Assembly (NCBI GenBank): GCA_023475455.1
Contig: JAMCVR010000212.1
Coordinates: forward strand, 1-8,255
Direction of reading: 5' to 3'
Length of the DNA: 8,255 nt
DNA from: Thermoplasmatota archaeon
GTDB lineage: Bacteria > Pseudomonadota > Gammaproteobacteria > Burkholderiales > Thiobacillaceae
The notes under the pieces are model-generated. The model did not search any database, was not told the DNA's origin, and saw nothing but the letters and a program-made list of their open reading frames with translations. Positions 5,089 through 8,255 of this stretch are shown piece by piece. Made by a program: the position numbers and the translations under genes. Positions within the stretch are counted from its first letter, which is position 1; each line of letters opens with the position of its first letter.

Positions 5089-5790
5089 TGAGTGTGTCTA
5101 TCGTCCGGTGATGATTAATTGAACAGGGCTTCGAGCTCGGTCAGGCTTTCACGGGCATTCGAGCGTTCGGAAATGTTCTGCTGGAGAAAGGCCTCGAAGG
5201 CGGTCTGCAGGCGGATGGCTTCGTCCAGCAGCGGGTCGGTGCCGGCGGCATAGGCGCCGACGTTGATGAGGTCGCGGCTGCGCTCGTAGCGCGAATAGAG
5301 CTTCTTCAGGCGCCGCGCGAGCTGCTGGTGTTCCGGCGTGGTGATGTTCTGCATCACGCGGCTGATCGACTGTTCGATGTTGATGGCGGGGTAGTGCCCG
5401 CTCTCGGCCAGCGCGCGATCCAGCACGATGTGGCCGTCGAGAATGGCGCGCGCGGCATCGGCAATCGGGTCCTGCTGGTCGTCGCCCTCGGTGAGCACGG
5501 TGTAGAAGGCGGTGATCGAGCCGCCGCCCGGCTTGCCGTTGCCGGTGCGCTCGACCAGCGCCGGCAGCTTGGCGAACACCGAAGGCGGATAGCCCTTGGT
5601 GGCCGGCGGCTCGCCGATCGCCAGCGCGATTTCGCGCTGCGCCATCGCATAGCGGGTGAGCGAATCCATGATCAGCAGCGCGTTTTTGCCCTGGTCGCGA
5701 AAATGCTCGGCGATCGAGGTGGCATACGCCGCGCCCTGCATCCGCATCAGCGGCGGCGTGTCGGCCGGCGCCGCCACCACGACGGCGCGC
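4859..5790. repeat. Tandem duplication, copy B (932 bp)
   Basis: This copy directly abuts copy A. In operon sense it holds the 3' half of the intact fliI, the spacer and the fliJ-derived first 77 codons of the chimeric ORF. At its right edge the intact fliI continues into unique sequence (from 5791, encoding EGLA before residue 243). The absence of differences implies a very recent event, ongoing conversion, or an assembly artefact. Confidence 0.93.
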
Positions 5791-6515
5791 GCCAGGCCTT
5801 CCGCGCCGAGAATCTGCTCGATGAATTCCTTGACTTCGCGGCCGCGTTCGCCGATCAGGCCGACCACGATCACGTCCGCGCTGGTGTAGCGCGCCATCAT
5901 CCCCAGGAGCACGCTCTTGCCGACGCCGGAACCGGCGAACAGGCCCATGCGCTGGCCGCGCCCCACCGTCAGCATGCTGTTGATGGCGCGCACGCCGACG
6001 TCGAGGATGTCGGTGATCGGGGCGCGCGACAGCGGGTTGGCGGCGCGGGTGTTGAGCGGCGCGGTGGCGCCGGTCTGTACCGGGCCGAGGCCGTCGAGCG
6101 GGCGGCCGCTGCTGTCGAGCACCCGGCCCAGCAGGGCGTCGCCGACCGGCAGGTGGCGCGTGCGGTCGCTCGGGCGGCGGCGCGGATGGTTCACCTGGCC
6201 CAGGCCGGGCAGGGTGGGAATCACTTCCACCGGAAACACGCGGGCGCCGGGTACGATGCCCTCGACGTCGCTTTGCGGCATGAGATAGAGATGCTCGCCG
6301 GCGAAACCCACCACTTCGGCTTCCAGCTGCGAGCCGTTCGGCAGCGGCACGGTGCAGGCGCTGCCGACCGGCAGTTTCAGCCCGACCGCTTCCATCACCA
6401 GCCCGGCCACACGGGTGACGCGCCCCGACACCTGCATCGGCTCGGCGATGGCAAGCAGTTCGCTGCAATCCTGCAGGTAGGCTTTCCAGCGGGCGCTGTG
6501 CGGCTGGGTATTCAT
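5115..6515 (-). CDS. fliI: FliI, flagellum-specific export ATPase (intact copy)
   Basis: The protein has 466 residues, full length for FliI, the hexameric ATPase of the flagellar type III export system related to F1 beta. It shows an N-terminal beta-barrel/FliH-binding region (about 1-110), the Walker A GSGVGKS at 195-201 and the catalytic-glutamate segment [13 protein letters not shown] (E223). Next come Walker B LLIMD ending at D284, then [12 protein letters not shown], the [13 protein letters not shown] segment (307-318) and the probable arginine finger R386 in SISRVM. The C-terminal helical domain ends [14 protein letters not shown]. The codons from residue 243 to the stop lie in copy B of a 932-bp tandem duplication and are repeated downstream. 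Both halves of the domain are continuous here, so this is the functional copy. It starts by a one-base overlap with fliH. Confidence 0.97.
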   Translation of the reverse strand: MNTQPHSARWKAYLQDCSELLAIAEPMQVSGRVTRVAGLVMEAVGLKLPVGSACTVPLPNGSQLEAEVVGFAGEHLYLMPQSDVEGIVPGARVFPVEVIPTLPGLGQVNHPRRRPSDRTRHLPVGDALLGRVLDSSGRPLDGLGPVQTGATAPLNTRAANPLSRAPITDILDVGVRAINSMLTVGRGQRMGLFAGSGVGKSVLLGMMARYTSADVIVVGLIGERGREVKEFIEQILGAEGLARAVVVAAPADTPPLMRMQGAAYATSIAEHFRDQGKNALLIMDSLTRYAMAQREIALAIGEPPATKGYPPSVFAKLPALVERTGNGKPGGGSITAFYTVLTEGDDQQDPIADAARAILDGHIVLDRALAESGHYPAINIEQSISRVMQNITTPEHQQLARRLKKLYSRYERSRDLINVGAYAAGTDPLLDEAIRLQTAFEAFLQQNISERSNARESLTELEALFN

Positions 6516-7153
6516 CAGTCTGCGAGCCAGTCCGATTGCTTGCTCAGCGCGGCGGTCAGGCGTTGCCAGCGGGTGGTCAGGGAGGCGTCGATCTGGTTGC
6601 TGGCGGTTTCCACGCGGCAGCTGCCATGTTCAATCTGCGCGTCGTCGGCCAGCTGCCAGCCCATTTTCGTCAGTTCGTCGCCGATCCGGTCCCTGACCAG
6701 AACGGCATCGTCCGGATTCAGGAACAGCAGGGCGGGCTGGTGCAGCGCCGGCAGGTAGCGCACCGCTTCCCTGACGATGGGGATGACCAGTTCGGGGCGG
6801 ATCGCCAGCGCCGATTTCAACAGCGCGCGGGCAAGGTCGATCGACAGATCGAGGACCTGCTGCGAGATGGTTTCATCGGCCTTGCCGACTTCCGTCGAGA
6901 AGGTGTCGGCCAGGCTGCGCAATCTGGCGGCTTCGCGGGCCGCTTCCTCGCGTCCGGCGGCGAGCCCCTCGGCATGACCGGCGTGATAGCCCTCCTGCCT
7001 TGCCTGCTCCTGGATTGCGGTGATCTGCTCGATCGTCGGCAGGACGACGGCGGTGCGACCGGCATTTTTCGCCGGATGCGGCTCCGCGTCGAAGCTGGTC
7101 ATCTCCCATGGCTGGAAGGCCGTCTGCTCCAGGCTGGAAATGACGTTAGACAT
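6515..7153 (-). CDS. fliH: FliH, negative regulator of the flagellar export ATPase
   Basis: The protein has 212 residues, within the FliH range. FliH binds the FliI N-terminus as a dimer, restrains its ATPase and tethers it to the C-ring and export gate. An N-terminal tryptophan (W16, in FQPWEM) sits where FliH proteins use aromatic residues to dock on FliN/FlhA. A run of GxxxG spacings (G55, G59, G63, G67) is the FliH signature helix. It is followed by a charged helix (68-115) and the C-terminal FliI-binding domain with [17 protein letters not shown] (176-192). A good Shine-Dalgarno (GAGGAA, minus strand, 7158-7163) precedes the ATG. It overlaps fliG by 8 nt, and its TGA shares one base with the fliI ATG (TGATG), which implies coupled translation. 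FliH is a divergent family, but motifs and context make the call firm. Confidence 0.94.
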   Translation of the reverse strand: MSNVISSLEQTAFQPWEMTSFDAEPHPAKNAGRTAVVLPTIEQITAIQEQARQEGYHAGHAEGLAAGREEAAREAARLRSLADTFSTEVGKADETISQQVLDLSIDLARALLKSALAIRPELVIPIVREAVRYLPALHQPALLFLNPDDAVLVRDRIGDELTKMGWQLADDAQIEHGSCRVETASNQIDASLTTRWQRLTAALSKQSDWLAD

Positions 7154-8147
7154 ACTGTTCCTCGCCCTTCGCTCCCAGCGAGATCTGGCCTTCGTCGGCC
7201 AGACGGCGGACGATCATCAGGATTTCCTTCTGCTGTGCCTCGACCTCGGACAGCCGTACCGGGCCCTTGGATTCCAGATCTTCCCGCATCATTTCGGCGG
7301 CGCGCTGCGACATGTTCTTGAAGATTTTCTCGCGCATGTCTTCCGAGGCGCCCTTGAGCGCAATGATGAGCGAATCGGACTGCACTTCGCGCAGCAGCAG
7401 CTGGATGCCGCGGTCCTCGATGTCCATGATGTTCTCGAACACGAACATCTCGTCCATGATCTTCTGCGCCATCTCGGGATCGTAGCTTTTCAGGTATTCC
7501 ATGGCGGACGACTCGTTGTCGCCGCCCATGAAATTGAGGATGTCGGCCGCCGCGCGGGTGCCGCCCATCGGCTGCTTTTTCAGCACGTCGCTGCCGGACA
7601 GCAGCTTGGTCAGCACGTCGTTCAGCTCGCGCAGCGCGGCCGGCTGCACGCCGGAGAGCGTGGCGATGCGCAGCAGCACGTCGTTGCGCAGGCGTTCGGT
7701 GAAGCAGTTCAGGACTTCGCAGGCCTGGTCGCGTTCCAGATGCACCAGGATGGTTGCGATGGTCTGCGGATGCTCGTTGTGGATCAGGTCGGCCACCGAT
7801 TCGGCGTCCATCCATTTCAGGCTTTCGATGCCGCTGGCATCGCCGCCGCCGCCGAGAATCCGGTTCAGCAGCGACGAGGCCTTGTCGTCGCCCAGCGCAC
7901 GGGTGAGAACCGTGCGGATATAGTCGTTGGAATCCAGGCCCAGCGAGGAATTCAGGTCCGCCACGTTGTTGAAGTCCTCCAGCACGTTCTCCACCTCCTC
8001 CTGGGGGATGGCCTTCATGCTGGTCATCGCTTCGCCCAGCTTCTGCACCTCGCGCGGGCCCAGATATTTCATCACTTCCGATGCGCCGTGCTCGCCCAGC
8101 GCCAGCATCAGGATCGCGCCCTTGGTGACGCCGTTGCCGTCACTCAT
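7146..8147 (-). CDS. fliG: FliG, flagellar rotor/switch protein
   Basis: The protein has 333 residues, the usual FliG length. FliG links the MS ring to the C-ring and carries the surface on which the stators act. Visible parts are an N-terminal FliF-binding domain (about 5-100), the middle domain with the FliM-contacting EHPQ motif at 125-128, a GGTRAAADILN segment at 195-205, and the C-terminal torque domain (about 235-325). The charged residues known from E. coli torque studies map to K265, R282, E289/D290 and R298. The first aspartate of the usual DD pair is replaced by glutamate, which keeps the charge. The ATG overlaps the fliF stop by 8 nt and follows a GGGTGGG stretch. The TAA overlaps the fliH start by 8 nt. 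No frameshift or truncation is visible. Confidence 0.97.
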   Translation of the reverse strand: MSDGNGVTKGAILMLALGEHGASEVMKYLGPREVQKLGEAMTSMKAIPQEEVENVLEDFNNVADLNSSLGLDSNDYIRTVLTRALGDDKASSLLNRILGGGGDASGIESLKWMDAESVADLIHNEHPQTIATILVHLERDQACEVLNCFTERLRNDVLLRIATLSGVQPAALRELNDVLTKLLSGSDVLKKQPMGGTRAAADILNFMGGDNESSAMEYLKSYDPEMAQKIMDEMFVFENIMDIEDRGIQLLLREVQSDSLIIALKGASEDMREKIFKNMSQRAAEMMREDLESKGPVRLSEVEAQQKEILMIVRRLADEGQISLGAKGEEQYV

Positions 8148-8255
8148 TGTTGCCCACCCAGGTTTTCACGATGTTGGCGACGACGCGCGGATCTTCGCTG
8201 GCCAGTTTTTGTGCGCGCGTCAGGTTCTCCTCGTAGTTGCGCTGGCCGGGGAGGG
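8140..8255 (-). CDS. fliF: FliF, flagellar MS-ring protein, C-terminal end only
   Basis: Only the last 38 codons lie in the window; the gene continues past the right edge. The frame reads LPGQRNYEENLTRAQ, then KLASEDPRVVANIVKTWV, and ends GNNE. This matches the conserved cytoplasmic tail of FliF, where the YEENL...DPRVVA...VKxWV pattern forms the helices that bind the FliG N-terminal domain. The other two frames of the same strand show no family resemblance. FliF forms the inner-membrane MS ring on which the rotor and export apparatus assemble. Its TGA lies inside the start of fliG (8-nt overlap, ATGAGTGA), so the two are probably translationally coupled. The identification rests on a short but characteristic tail and on its position directly before fliG. 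Confidence 0.9.
   Translation of the reverse strand, partial: LPGQRNYEENLTRAQKLASEDPRVVANIVKTWVGNNE

Noticed and set aside
4396..5091. Plus-strand ORF across the duplication junction
   Set aside because: It is antisense to the chimera and matches the 5328-6758 shadow frame up to the junction, then follows the fliJ antisense. It is only a by-product of the duplication.
5328..6758. Long open frame of 476 codons on the plus strand opposite fliI
   Set aside because: It is a GC-rich antisense shadow of fliI and fliH, with no family resemblance and arginine/histidine-rich composition. The minus-strand proteins are unambiguous.

Overview
The window is a block of flagellar biosynthesis genes, all read from the minus strand. 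In transcription order they run from the end of fliF (right edge) through fliG, fliH, fliI, a chimeric extra ORF, fliJ, fliK, fliL, fliM and fliN to the start of fliO (left edge). This fliFGHIJKLMNO order, the GC-rich coding sequence and the protein sequences (FliM opening MADNFLSQDEVDALL, the FliN EDDW motif, a FliG C-terminus of beta/gamma type) suggest a motile proteobacterium, most likely a betaproteobacterium. Genus is not resolved from sequence alone. The plus strand holds no gene I can support; its long open frames are shadows of the GC-rich minus-strand genes.

Right part (5115-8255): fliF end, fliG, fliH and fliI are tightly packed with 8, 8 and 1 nt overlaps. They encode the MS-ring C-tail, the rotor switch protein, and the export ATPase with its regulator. 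Middle part (3707-5790): a 932-bp segment running from the middle of fliI into the 5' part of fliJ is present twice in direct tandem (3927-4858 and 4859-5790), and I found no difference between the copies. Intact fliI and intact fliJ both survive. Between them lies an in-frame chimera joining FliJ residues 1-77 to FliI residues 243-466, which lacks the P-loop. Left part (1-3706): fliK (hook length), fliL, fliM and fliN (stator-associated protein and C-ring), and the start of fliO (export gate assembly).

Two cistron boundaries, fliJ/fliK and fliN/fliO, carry related repeat elements. The elements share a 32-bp identical end and a 14-bp near-identical end, with palindromic, CACAGAG-rich (fliN/fliO) or hairpin (fliJ/fliK) interiors. 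Read in the operon direction, each element contains a short ORF that starts MNLKTAFEPQRH and ends on a TGA overlapping the next gene's start codon (ATGA or GTGA). Each element also supplies that gene's Shine-Dalgarno sequence. The elements therefore look like small mobile or dispersed repeats that sit in the operon without breaking translational coupling.

Together the genes make the flagellar rotor/switch (FliG, FliM, FliN on FliF), the type III export ATPase complex (FliH, FliI, FliJ), the hook-length ruler and substrate switch (FliK), the stator-linked FliL and the export-gate chaperone FliO. The points most worth a second look are the tandem duplication with its chimeric ORF and the translation-compatible repeat elements.
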